From NCBI GenBank assembly GCA_023384355.1, contig JAHDWL010000003.1, forward strand, positions 1 to 64,000: 64,000 nt of DNA, read 5' to 3'. How positions within the stretch are numbered: position 1 is the first letter of the stretch; the number at the start of each line of letters is the position of its first letter. Under the pieces are notes generated by a model. It made no database searches. It saw only the letters and a program-made list of their open reading frames with translations, and was not told the DNA's origin. The DNA is from Anaerolineae bacterium. GTDB taxonomy: Bacteria > Chloroflexota > Anaerolineae > Promineifilales > Promineifilaceae. Both the position numbers and the translations under genes were made by a program. Below are positions 1 to 8,636 of the stretch, in pieces.

Positions 1-92
1 ATCTGATCCAGTATTGATTCAAGATTTTCGCTGAAAGCGGACAGGGCGGCGCGGATATCCGGTCGCCGGGCAATTTCCAGTGGGTTATTCAT
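1..92 (-). CDS. Unknown protein, N-terminal fragment (runs off left edge)
   Basis: An ATG at 90-92 on the minus strand overlaps the hflX stop codon in an ATGA arrangement, and the frame stays open to the window edge (30 codons, beginning MNNPLEIARRPD). The overlap indicates translational coupling to hflX and membership of the same operon. Too little sequence is present to assign a family; I do not recognise it. Confidence 0.6.
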   Translation of the reverse strand, partial: MNNPLEIARRPDIRAALSAFSENLESILDQ

Positions 93-1402
93 TCGGCTCG
101 ATACGGGTCTAAAACGGGTATCAGGCGGCTCGGCACGCGACCAAACAAATGGACACCTGTGCCGGAGTGTCGTTCTTCATCCACCTGCCCCCGTTCATAA
201 AACAGCGACAATAAATCTCCTCGTTCATACGGGAGGTGAACTTCAATCGGCTGCAACAACTTCACCATCGTTGCCTCGATCAGGATGAGAAGTTCATCGA
301 TACCCTTGCCCGTCCGGGCTGAAACGAGCGCAGCCGGTGCGCTGAGATCGAGATCGCGCAGCGTCGCCTCCTGATCCGTCAATCTGTCGGCCTTGTTCAG
401 GGCAATTACCATCGGCAGATGTTCGGCCTCCAACTCGGCCAAGGTGTCTTCCACCGCCTCGATCTGCGCGGCCGCGTTGGGATGGGTCACGTCAACGACA
501 TGAAGAAGCAGATCGGCATCGCTGATCTCTTCCAGTGTGGCGCGAAAAGCGGCCACGATCTGCGTCGGCAACTTCTGGATAAAGCCCACAGTGTCGGTGA
601 ACAACACCTCGCGACCGCCCGGCATATCGACCTTGCGCGTTGTCGGGTCGAGCGTCGCGAACAACATATCGGCCGCCAGGACGTCTGCGCCGCTTATTTT
701 GTTCAGCAATGTCGACTTGCCCGCGTTAGTGTAGCCGACGATGGCCACGACCTGTAGCTCGGTCTGCTGGCGCTTGGATCTGTGTCGCTCCCGGTGGGCG
801 CGCACGCCGTCCAGCTCTTCCTTGATTTGGGAGATGCGGCGGCCGATCTCCCGGCGGTCAGTCTCCAGCTGCGTCTCGCCGGGGCCACGCAAGCCAACGC
901 CGCCCGTCGCGCCGCCGGCACGCCCACCGGCCTGCCGGGCCAGATGCGTCCACATGCGCGTCAGGCGAGGCAACCGGTACTCCAGTTGGGCCAGTTCCAC
1001 CTGAAGCTTGCCTTCGCGGGTTTGGGCATGTTGGGCGAATATATCGAGGATGAGTGCCGTCCGATCCAGCACCTTCACATCGTCGCCAAATATTCGCTCC
1101 AGCTCGCGCTGGTGGCGGGGCGAAAGCTCATCGTCGAAAATGACGACATCCGCCTGTAATTCTTGCACCAGCAACTTCACTTCATCGACCTTGCCCGGCC
1201 CAATATAGGTGGCGCTATTGGGTTTATCGAAACGCTGAATAGCCTGGCCGACGACGTCGATACCGGCCGTGTCCGCCAATCGAGCCAATTCTTCGAGGCT
1301 ATCCTCAACCGGTAGCAGGGGTTGGCTGTCCCGCAGTTCCGCGCCGACAAGGAACGCATGTTCCCGCGGCGGGGCTGTGTCGTAACCTTTACGAGTGGTT
1401 AT
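89..1402 (-). CDS. hflX: GTPase HflX
   Basis: Ribosome-associated GTPase that splits or rescues stalled 50S/70S ribosomes. The N-terminal HflX domain includes the run ending LARLADTAGIDVVGQ and a glycine-rich loop (GGRAGGATGGVG), followed by the G domain: G1 GYTNAGKSTLLN, G3 DTVGFI, G4 NKAD. Homology continues upstream of the first usable start (TTG at 1288): the in-frame codons encode an HflX-like AFLVGAEL stretch, so 1288 is too late. No ATG, GTG or TTG lies between there and the AGGAG at 1413-1417. The only well-placed candidate is an ATA at 1400-1402, 10 nt after the AGGAG, which I use as a provisional start giving about 437 residues, normal for the family. It sits 13 nt downstream of the DUF4139 gene in the trmFO operon. 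Confidence 0.93.
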   Translation of the reverse strand: MTTRKGYDTAPPREHAFLVGAELRDSQPLLPVEDSLEELARLADTAGIDVVGQAIQRFDKPNSATYIGPGKVDEVKLLVQELQADVVIFDDELSPRHQRELERIFGDDVKVLDRTALILDIFAQHAQTREGKLQVELAQLEYRLPRLTRMWTHLARQAGGRAGGATGGVGLRGPGETQLETDRREIGRRISQIKEELDGVRAHRERHRSKRQQTELQVVAIVGYTNAGKSTLLNKISGADVLAADMLFATLDPTTRKVDMPGGREVLFTDTVGFIQKLPTQIVAAFRATLEEISDADLLLHVVDVTHPNAAAQIEAVEDTLAELEAEHLPMVIALNKADRLTDQEATLRDLDLSAPAALVSARTGKGIDELLILIEATMVKLLQPIEVHLPYERGDLLSLFYERGQVDEERHSGTGVHLFGRVPSRLIPVLDPYRAE

Positions 1403-1415
1403 AGTAGATTTTCTC

Positions 1416-3026
1416 CTAGTCGACCATTCCGGCGACCGGCAAGGCTCGCGGATGTTCGACCTGATATTCCAGCTGGATTGTCTTCTTTTCGCCGGCGGCC
1501 ATGTCCAGTTGCCACTTCAATAGATGCAGGTCGGTATGTTCCACCGGTTCCGGCACAGCTCGATCGAGACGGATCTTGATCTGGTCGTGGCGCGACACCG
1601 GATATTGATCTTGCACAGATATCCTGGCCGGGTTCGCGAGCAGGTTTTCGAGCTTGATCTCATAACCGTAGAGAATCTGCCGCTGATCGCGCAGCAAGCG
1701 TTTGTCAACCTCGCGACGAACAAGCTCACGCTTGACCTTGATCCGCTCCTCTACACCCAGAATCAACTCCACCTCGCCGCCTCCCGGCGTGTAATCAAGG
1801 CGATTTTGGCCGATGTACTCCTCGCCAACATAGAGACTCACCGCACCAGGCAGCAGAGGCGCGCCGGTCGTATTTTCCAGCGTCGCCCGGCGGTATACGG
1901 CGTCGGTATGCCGGGGAACAGCCAGAAAATCAAGGCGCGGCAACAATTCATATTGACCCAGGGTTGTCTTTTTGGGCGTGCCGTCGCCGGGAATGTTGAC
2001 CTCGCCGGAAACGACAAAGGTCACAGCCGTGCCGGTCTCCCGGGTTTCGGCCACCTCTACCTCGGCAGACACGACCGGCGGGGCCATAGCCGTCATCATC
2101 GGCATCGCCTCATCGGCGGCAGCCATCTCCATGGTTTCCATCCGCGTTCCCTTTGTGACCATATCGGACTTCATGGCTCGCGGCTGGGGATGCAGAACGT
2201 CAAGATACCACGGGTTCAGTTCAGGGACACGTTGATTCAACGCGGGGCGCGCCGTCGAAACCGACAGACGAACTCCCACCCAATCCTGTCCGGTGTTTTG
2301 GGTGATTTCGGCCAGACTGGTCAACGCAACAACAGCAGCCTCTCCAGCCTTGCCGGTTTCCTGGAGGCGCGCATCGTACAGCGGCCGCCACCCGGCGCGG
2401 CCGACCACATAGTTCACCTCCACGGCGAAATCGCCCGCGGCCAACACCTCCACCTCAAGGCGCGCCTCGTAGCGCTGGCGCGGCCGGGCGGAACGAATCT
2501 GCTCCAACTCCGCCTGCAACTTCCCCAGTTCGTCCTTCACTACTCGCTGCTCATCCTCGAGGGCACGCAGTTCAACGCGCACGCGAGCGTCCTCCTCTTC
2601 GAAAAACCGCATCAGCGCCGCCTGGCTCTCGACCGTGCTGCGTCCGCGGGCCAAGCCCCGGGCAAACTCCGGTGTCGCCGCGCGCAAGCCGTCCAGATGG
2701 TTAATCGATGCCTGTTTCACCGCCTGCCGATCCACCAACCTTTGCAGGCGCGATTGCGTTGCGACGACCTGTTCCTCAAGCGCGGCCACACTCGCGGTGG
2801 GGGCGGCCGCATAATGGCGGCGCTGGACGTCCACACTGCGCAGCCGGACGCGGGCAGTCCCCCGGCCGGAAGCCCGAACGGATTCAGTCTCCAGCGCCAA
2901 CGGAAGTTCACCGATGACCAGTTGGTGAACCCCCTCGCTTAATTCGGATCGACCGCGGCAGGTTACCCGCGCGCGATCGGGGTAGACGATGACACTCGTC
3001 ACGGTAGTCTCGACAGGGATTTCCAT
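1416..3026 (-). CDS. DUF4139/DUF4140 (MuiA-like) protein
   Basis: A 536-residue protein with the layout of the 'mucoidy inhibitor A' family. The N-terminal DUF4140 part contains VYPDRARVTCRGRSEL, a central charged coiled-coil rich in Glu, Arg and Gln follows, and a C-terminal DUF4139 beta domain has the typical YVVGRAGWRPLYDARL and LTSLAEITQNTGQDW segments. There is no signal peptide or membrane span, so it is probably cytosolic. The ATG at 3024-3026 has a GAGG seven nucleotides upstream and starts directly on the conserved strand; an in-frame TTG at 3080 would add 18 unlikely residues. The molecular role of this family is unsettled. It lies 54 nt downstream of trmFO. Confidence 0.85.
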   Translation of the reverse strand: MEIPVETTVTSVIVYPDRARVTCRGRSELSEGVHQLVIGELPLALETESVRASGRGTARVRLRSVDVQRRHYAAAPTASVAALEEQVVATQSRLQRLVDRQAVKQASINHLDGLRAATPEFARGLARGRSTVESQAALMRFFEEEDARVRVELRALEDEQRVVKDELGKLQAELEQIRSARPRQRYEARLEVEVLAAGDFAVEVNYVVGRAGWRPLYDARLQETGKAGEAAVVALTSLAEITQNTGQDWVGVRLSVSTARPALNQRVPELNPWYLDVLHPQPRAMKSDMVTKGTRMETMEMAAADEAMPMMTAMAPPVVSAEVEVAETRETGTAVTFVVSGEVNIPGDGTPKKTTLGQYELLPRLDFLAVPRHTDAVYRRATLENTTGAPLLPGAVSLYVGEEYIGQNRLDYTPGGGEVELILGVEERIKVKRELVRREVDKRLLRDQRQILYGYEIKLENLLANPARISVQDQYPVSRHDQIKIRLDRAVPEPVEHTDLHLLKWQLDMAAGEKKTIQLEYQVEHPRALPVAGMVD

Positions 3027-3080
3027 TAATACCTCGTAATCGTGTGCCGGGCTCGGCTGGAAGGCCAACCGGAAGCCCAA

Positions 3081-4445
3081 TCAGGCACGTTGGATCGTGG
3101 CGACGGCGATATCGGGATCGTATCGCAGCCTATGCTCGCGCGCAAAGCGACGCATGGCAGTCAGTGCACGCTCGGCATAGTGACGGCCGCGTTCTTCCTT
3201 GCCGGGTCGCGGCGGCAAAGGCGGCAGGATGCCGAAATTGGCTTTCATCGGCTGGAAATCCTTTACCGCCGAGTGAGTGACGTAATGACAGAGCGCGCCA
3301 AGCATCGTCGTCGGTGGTAAAATGACCGGATTCTGGCCTAACAGAAAACGTGCGGCGTTGATCCCCGCCAACAGTCCCGTCCCGGCATTGCCGACGTAAC
3401 CCTCAACTCCGACGATCTGGCCGGCAAAGAACAGATCCGCCCGGCGGCGATACTGCATGGTCGGCTGGAGCATGGCCGGGGAGTTAATGTACGTGTTGCG
3501 GTGCATCATCCCGTATCGGGCAAACTCGGCGTTTTCCAGCCCGGGGATCAGCCTGAGCACGCGCTTCTGATCACCCCATTTCAGATTTGTCTGGAAACCG
3601 ACAATATTGTAGAGCGAACCGATGAGGTTATCCTGGCGCAACTGGACAACAGCGTGCGGCCGTCGGTTTGTCCGTGGATCGATGAGTCCGACCGGCCGCA
3701 TCGGGCCAAAAGCCAGTGCATCGCGCCCCCGGCCGGCCATGGCCTCGATAGGCATGCAACCCTCGAAGAAATGCGGATCCTCCTGCTCAAACTGCTTGAG
3801 TGTGATCCTCTCGGCTGTCAGCAAGGCATCCACGAAGACCTCATACTCCTCGCGAGTCATCGGGCAGTTGATGTAATCGCCCCCCTCCTGCTCTCCCCGG
3901 TCATAGCGGGACTGACGAAATGCGATGGACATGTTGATGGTCTCAGCCTGGACGATAGGCGATACAGCGTCGTAGAAGTAGAGATATTCCTGCCCAGTCA
4001 ATTGGCCGATGCCAAGGGCAAGCGCCGAAGATGTCAGCGGGCCGCTGGCAATGATGGTTGGCGTGTCGGGAATCGCCTCCACTTCCTCGGTCACAAGGGT
4101 AATGCGCGGATGCCCTTGAATACGTTCAGTGACCCGACGGGCAAAACCCTCACGATCAACAGCCAACGACGACCCCGCGGGCACGGCCGTTTCCTCGGCA
4201 CAGGCCAAAATGAGGGAACCCAGGCCGCGCAGTTCCGCCTTCAACAGGCCGGGAGCCTTATGCGGCAGGTCGGAACCAAGCGAATTGCTGCACACCAACT
4301 CCGCCAGCCAGGGTGTCTCGTGGGCTGGGGTCTCGCGCTTCGGCCGCATTTCATACAGGCGAACATAAATACCGGCCTCAGCCGCCTGCCAGGCTGCCTC
4401 GCTGCCCGCCAACCCGCCACCTACAACGATCAGTTCATCAGTCAT
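3081..4445 (-). CDS. trmFO: tRNA (uracil-54-C5)-methyltransferase, folate/FAD-dependent TrmFO
   Basis: Makes m5U54 in the T-loop of tRNA using methylene-tetrahydrofolate and FADH2. The dinucleotide-binding loop [14 protein letters not shown] is at the extreme N-terminus, and the two cysteines used in catalysis are present in CSNSLGSD and [11 protein letters not shown]. The GIDA-like motif [10 protein letters not shown] and the C-terminal [13 protein letters not shown] segment are also seen. The length of 454 residues is typical. It is first in the minus-strand run trmFO-DUF4139-hflX, divergent from trpB with a 106-nt gap. Confidence 0.96.
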   Translation of the reverse strand: MTDELIVVGGGLAGSEAAWQAAEAGIYVRLYEMRPKRETPAHETPWLAELVCSNSLGSDLPHKAPGLLKAELRGLGSLILACAEETAVPAGSSLAVDREGFARRVTERIQGHPRITLVTEEVEAIPDTPTIIASGPLTSSALALGIGQLTGQEYLYFYDAVSPIVQAETINMSIAFRQSRYDRGEQEGGDYINCPMTREEYEVFVDALLTAERITLKQFEQEDPHFFEGCMPIEAMAGRGRDALAFGPMRPVGLIDPRTNRRPHAVVQLRQDNLIGSLYNIVGFQTNLKWGDQKRVLRLIPGLENAEFARYGMMHRNTYINSPAMLQPTMQYRRRADLFFAGQIVGVEGYVGNAGTGLLAGINAARFLLGQNPVILPPTTMLGALCHYVTHSAVKDFQPMKANFGILPPLPPRPGKEERGRHYAERALTAMRRFAREHRLRYDPDIAVATIQRA

Positions 4446-4497
4446 GCGCCTATTTTACCACAGCAAGCACCGGCTACCGGTTAATCCAACGCGCGGG

Positions 4498-4525
4498 TTC
4501 AGGGATCGGGCAATGCTGCTATAAT
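4498..4525 (+). promoter_or_regulatory. Probable trpB promoter
   Basis: A perfect TATAAT (4520-4525) is preceded by TTCAGG (4498-4503) with a 16-nt spacer, about 26 nt before the trpB start. The -35 match is weak. Confidence 0.5.
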
Positions 4526-4551
4526 TCAGTCAGTCTTGCGAAGGAATGAAT

Positions 4552-5778
4552 ATGGCCAACAGACAAATACCCTTCTCTGTACCCGACGATAAAGGCAAAT
4601 TTGGCCCCTATGGCGGCCAATTCGTGCCCGAAACATTGATGCCAGCGCTGGAGGAGCTAATCGCCGCCTACGACGAAGCGCGCAATGATCCCGCGTTCGT
4701 AACCGAGTTCGAGCATCTCCTGCGAAGTTATGTCGGCCGCCCTTCTCCCCTGACTTACGCCCGGCGATTGTCGGAAAAATTGGGCGGCGCACAAATCTAC
4801 TTCAAGCGCGAAGACCTGAACCACACGGGGGCGCACAAGATAAACAACGCCCTCGGCCAGGCGCTGCTAGTCCGTCGTATGGGCAAGCAACGGGTGGTTG
4901 CCGAAACGGGCGCGGGACAGCACGGGGTGGCCACTGCCACCGTCTGCGCCTTGTTGGGGCTGGAGGGCATCATCTACATGGGTGAGGTCGACATCGCCCG
5001 CCAGCAGCCAAACGTGTATCGCATGCGTTTGCTGGGCGCGGAGGTTCGGCCCGTGGCTTCGGGTAGCCGCACCTTGAAGGACGCCATCAACCAGGCCATT
5101 CGTGACTGGGTGACGAACGTGGCGACGACCCACTACCTGCTCGGGTCCGTCCTCGGCCCTCATCCCTATCCGGCCATGGTGCGCGATTTCCAAAGCGTTA
5201 TCGGCCGTGAGGCGCGCGAACAAATTCTGGCTGCGACAGGTCGTTTGCCCGACGCGATCGTCGCCTGCGTGGGCGGCGGCAGTAACGCCATGGGGATTTT
5301 CACGGCCTTTCGCGAAGACGAATCCGTCGATCTCATCGGTGTGGAAGCGGGCGGAACGGGCATCGAAGGTGGCCTTCACGCCGCCCGCTTCGCCGATCCC
5401 GCCGTATCCCGGATCGGCGTTCTGCACGGCACGAAAAGCTACGTCATGCAAACGGCCGACGGGCAGATCAGGGAGACCCACAGCATCAGCGCCGGCCTCG
5501 ATTATCCCAGCGTTGGCCCGGAACACGCCTGGCTGCGCGATCAGGAGCGAGCATATTATACGTACGCTACTGACCAGGAGGCATTGGCTGCTTTTCACGA
5601 GCTTTCGCGCACCGAGGGGATTATCCCGGCGCTGGAGTCGGCTCATGCCGTGGCCGAAGCGATCAAGCGCGCGCCGACAATGCGCAAGGACGAAATCCTG
5701 CTGGTCAACCTGAGCGGCCGCGGCGACAAGGACCTCGATACCGTCATTGGAGCGATGACCGACGTCGGGGAGTCTTAA
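4552..5778 (+). CDS. trpB: Tryptophan synthase beta chain
   Basis: Condenses indole with serine to give tryptophan (PLP enzyme). It begins with the family N-terminus [20 protein letters not shown]. The PLP lysine is in [13 protein letters not shown] and the phosphate-binding loop is GGGSNAMG; the [10 protein letters not shown] segment is intact. The second ATG (4552) is chosen because AAGGA lies 6 nt before it; an ATG at 4546 overlaps that ribosome-binding site. No trpA or other trp gene is adjacent, although the sequence looks like the TrpA-dependent TrpB1 class. Its stop codon overlaps the stop of the convergent nuclease gene by two bases. Confidence 0.96.
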   Translation: MANRQIPFSVPDDKGKFGPYGGQFVPETLMPALEELIAAYDEARNDPAFVTEFEHLLRSYVGRPSPLTYARRLSEKLGGAQIYFKREDLNHTGAHKINNALGQALLVRRMGKQRVVAETGAGQHGVATATVCALLGLEGIIYMGEVDIARQQPNVYRMRLLGAEVRPVASGSRTLKDAINQAIRDWVTNVATTHYLLGSVLGPHPYPAMVRDFQSVIGREAREQILAATGRLPDAIVACVGGGSNAMGIFTAFREDESVDLIGVEAGGTGIEGGLHAARFADPAVSRIGVLHGTKSYVMQTADGQIRETHSISAGLDYPSVGPEHAWLRDQERAYYTYATDQEALAAFHELSRTEGIIPALESAHAVAEAIKRAPTMRKDEILLVNLSGRGDKDLDTVIGAMTDVGES

Positions 5779-7118
5779 CGTTTTTTCGATTCCAGTCGGG
5801 CCAGGCGATGCGTCAGTTCCGATCTCGCGAGGCGGGTATTGGGGGTCAGAGGTAACCGATCGATGAGATCCAGCGCGCGGCGGGTCCAGAGGATCGCCGC
5901 AGGTATGTCGCTCGCTTGCCATTCATAATGCTTCGCCAGTTCGACGTGAGCAGAGACATCCCCATCGCTGATCGAGGCCATTTGTTGCCAGGCGATAACG
6001 GCATCAGCACGCCGTTCCTTCTTATACATTGCGGCGAGACGCTGCAAGGCCTGATAGTAAACTTCGAGAGGCGCGTCATCATTCATAGCGCCGCGGAGTG
6101 TGATTTCCGCCTCTGCATGCAAGCCGAGATCCGCCTGCCAACGTCCCAGGCTAATCTGGTCAAGAGCAGCATCACATTGAGACGTTGCCAGATGGCGAAA
6201 TATGCGTGCGGCCAACGTCACCATCGAGAGCATATCTATCTCGTTATGATAAAACACGCGCGCCAGCTCACGGGCATCCCCTGTACGAAGGTAGTTATTG
6301 TAGAGGGAGGGAATCATCCAGCCGGGGACGTCTTCCTGCGTTCGCTGTAATCCCAGAAGGTTGTGCTCCAGCGCACCGAGGGCGCAGGAGCCGAGGCGTG
6401 CGCGGTACAACCGTCGCGCGGGTTGGAGCAGGTCAATATGCGGCAGTTCAGGCAACCGGCCGCGCCGACGGTTGAGCAAGTAACGATTATCCAGCAACGG
6501 CACGTCGAAGGATCGACCGTTGAATGTTATTAACCCGCCCTTCCCCTCTATCAGTTCGTCAAGCTGCTGCAGCATCGCCGGCTCGTCGCCGTGATCTCGT
6601 AAAAAGTATTGCCGGACGACCAGCACATCTCCACTCACCGTGTTACCGGCAACCAATGAAACGTGCGGTTCAAAGAAAGCAACACCGACCATGAAGGCCA
6701 GCGCACCCGCCCCGGCCAATCCCGTCGTCTCCGTGTCCAGGAACAGGAAATCACGAAAATCATGCCCGTTAATGCGATTATCCAGAGCATAACGGACGCC
6801 CTGGCCAGGATCGGTGGCCAGCAGGTCTGCCAGCGTATCGTTTCCATGACGATAGTGGACCGGAAAGACACGCTCAACGACAAAGCAGGCGCCTCCCGGT
6901 GACTCAACGAGTCGCCCGCCCGGCAATAGCATCTCAAGCGGCCAGGGTCCTTCTCCATCATTAACAGGTGGCGGTATTGCAACCACCGCCGGCTGAGAGG
7001 CCGATCGCAGGTGTCGCGCTCCTTTGGTGACGCCAAGCTGGCGCAGCAGGGAACTGATTTCATCGTTCACATGTTCGATTTTACGGTTCTGTAACCACCA
7101 TGACAAGTGTCTCATCAT
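5775..7118 (-). CDS. YprB-like RNase H-fold exonuclease domain protein
   Basis: A 447-residue protein with a DEDD-type exonuclease core of the YprB/RNase_H_2 family. [13 protein letters not shown] carries the first acidic pair, [14 protein letters not shown] the second acidic region, and [18 protein letters not shown] the final Asp. The 110 C-terminal residues look alpha-helical and TPR-like ([36 protein letters not shown]). Members are predicted nucleases without a settled substrate. The start (ATGATG at 7113-7118) lacks a good Shine-Dalgarno. It is divergent from the NTPase gene at 7193, with 74 nt shared between the two upstream regions. Confidence 0.85.
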   Translation of the reverse strand: MMRHLSWWLQNRKIEHVNDEISSLLRQLGVTKGARHLRSASQPAVVAIPPPVNDGEGPWPLEMLLPGGRLVESPGGACFVVERVFPVHYRHGNDTLADLLATDPGQGVRYALDNRINGHDFRDFLFLDTETTGLAGAGALAFMVGVAFFEPHVSLVAGNTVSGDVLVVRQYFLRDHGDEPAMLQQLDELIEGKGGLITFNGRSFDVPLLDNRYLLNRRRGRLPELPHIDLLQPARRLYRARLGSCALGALEHNLLGLQRTQEDVPGWMIPSLYNNYLRTGDARELARVFYHNEIDMLSMVTLAARIFRHLATSQCDAALDQISLGRWQADLGLHAEAEITLRGAMNDDAPLEVYYQALQRLAAMYKKERRADAVIAWQQMASISDGDVSAHVELAKHYEWQASDIPAAILWTRRALDLIDRLPLTPNTRLARSELTHRLARLESKKR

Positions 7119-7178
7119 TCCGGATAAAGGCCTGGTTAGCTCCTGAGGGCGGCATTACCTTTTATCCAATTTCAGGTT

Positions 7179-7184
7179 TACAAT
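7179..7184 (+). promoter_or_regulatory. -10 box of a putative leaderless promoter
   Basis: TACAAT lies 8 nt before the ATG at 7193, and no purine-rich ribosome-binding site lies between them. Transcription would therefore start at or almost at the start codon. A weak TTACCT sits 18 nt upstream as a possible -35. Confidence 0.4.
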
Positions 7185-7192
7185 AGTTAAGT

Positions 7193-8527
7193 ATGGGTGC
7201 AGACAATCCTTTCTTCCATCGTGGGGCGATCCGGCATGCGGAGGATTTCATCGGCCGCGAGGCAGAATCAAATCAAATACTGGGCTTGTTGCGCAATGGG
7301 CAAAGCGTTTCGCTGATCGGCCCCCGGCGAATCGGGAAGAGTTCGCTTCTTCTGCATCTGAGTAACCCCGCCGTTCGCGCCCGGTTCAACCTGAACCGGC
7401 CGGAATCCCTGTTTGTGCTGCTGGATTGCCAGGAACTTGCCGGATCGCCGCCGGAAGAAGTCTATGAATTATTTCTGGATGGCCTTCTCGATGCGGCCGT
7501 TCAGGCGAATCTGACAATCGACAATGCCGCGCAACCGGGAACCTATCGCGCCCTTGATCGCGCGTTGCAGCAAGTCTATCAACAGGGAACCAGCGTCGTC
7601 ATCCTGCTCGACGAGTTCGAACTCCTGGCGGCCAATCGGCATTTGACCCCTTACTTCTTCGCCCGGCTGCGTGGATTGACGACAAAATACGGATTGGCTT
7701 TCCTGACAGCCAGTCAGAGGCCGCTGTTCGAAATCACGGCCGAGGAAGCTGTTCTCAGCTCGCCTTTTTTCAACATTTTCGTCACGCTGCCGCTCGGAAT
7801 GTTTAACGAAGCTGAAGCGCGCGGGTTGATCGAAAATCGCCTCTCACGCACCACCGTGTCATTCCCCGAGGAATTAACACGGTATTTGCTTCGGCTGGTC
7901 GGCTTCCATCCCCTTTTCATACATATCGGCGGCTACCACACTGTTCAGGCATTGCTGACCGGCGGTCTGGAGATCCAGGCCGACGGCCAATCCGGTGATT
8001 CGGTTTTCAATATTCTCGATGGCCCTGTTGAGGTTGAGACAGAATCACACCTCGGCTATTTGTGGCAAAACCTGTCCTCGGAAGACCAGCACGTTCTGGC
8101 CATCGCTGATGGCCCTATCGAAAGCTTGCGACATCTGGAACAACAATGCCTGCTGCAAAAATCGGGCGATGAGTATACATATAGTAGCGAAATCCTCCGT
8201 CGGTTTGTTCGACGCCAAACCGTAACTGGCCTGATACAGGCAGGGCCGTTTGTCATTGATGAACTGAGACATCAGGTTTGGGGCGACGGTCACGAAATGA
8301 ATCTGACTACATCCCAATTCAGCATACTCGTCCGGTTATGCCGGCAAGCGGATCATGTCGTTCATGGCGAAGATCTGGAAATGACGGTCTGGGGAGATGT
8401 TCTGGTCGATGATCCTGACAGGCTCAAGACGTTGATTAAACGCCTGCGGCGAGCCGTCGATCCCTTGGGGAATTGGATCGTCAGCGAGCGCGGTGTGGGA
8501 TATGCCTTGCGGCCACCCGAAGAATAA
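7193..8527 (+). CDS. STAND-type NTPase fused to OmpR-type winged-helix DNA-binding domain
   Basis: A 444-residue cytosolic protein. The N-terminal NTPase module has the entry motif FIGRE (19-23), Walker A GPRRIGKSS (43-51), Walker B VVILLDEFE (Asp140-Glu141), a sensor-like FLTASQRPL and the GxP-like LVGFHPLFIHIGG, as in STAND/AAA_16 ATPases. Residues about 350-440 form a PhoB/OmpR-type winged helix: LTTSQFSILVRL, a Trp-containing MTVWGD segment, recognition-helix region LKTLIKRLRRA, and the wing SERGVGYALRP. No receiver domain is present, so NTP-dependent switching may replace phosphorylation; that is inference. It is 109 nt upstream of a membrane protein that ends in a related NTPase, in the same direction, so the two are probably co-transcribed. 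I do not recognise a named homologue. Confidence 0.85.
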   Translation: MGADNPFFHRGAIRHAEDFIGREAESNQILGLLRNGQSVSLIGPRRIGKSSLLLHLSNPAVRARFNLNRPESLFVLLDCQELAGSPPEEVYELFLDGLLDAAVQANLTIDNAAQPGTYRALDRALQQVYQQGTSVVILLDEFELLAANRHLTPYFFARLRGLTTKYGLAFLTASQRPLFEITAEEAVLSSPFFNIFVTLPLGMFNEAEARGLIENRLSRTTVSFPEELTRYLLRLVGFHPLFIHIGGYHTVQALLTGGLEIQADGQSGDSVFNILDGPVEVETESHLGYLWQNLSSEDQHVLAIADGPIESLRHLEQQCLLQKSGDEYTYSSEILRRFVRRQTVTGLIQAGPFVIDELRHQVWGDGHEMNLTTSQFSILVRLCRQADHVVHGEDLEMTVWGDVLVDDPDRLKTLIKRLRRAVDPLGNWIVSERGVGYALRPPEE

Positions 8528-8636
8528 CCGGCCAAACGGCCACATCCTTTAAACATTGTCGACTCCCACCCGATTAATCACCTTTTGTTGTCAGTGCGCT
8601 TATAAACCCCGCCAACCCGGTGGAACTGTCCGATTG

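Noticed and set aside
1524-2942. 472-codon open frame on the plus strand
   Set aside because: It is antisense to the DUF4139 gene, whose protein has family motifs; the plus-strand translation has none and low-complexity composition.
4867-5922. 351-codon open frame on the minus strand
   Set aside because: Antisense to trpB; the trpB product is fully conserved.
8556-8636. TTG start of the propeller-NTPase protein at 8556
   Set aside because: It adds 27 residues with cysteines and prolines before the signal helix and has no ribosome-binding site; kept only as an alternative.
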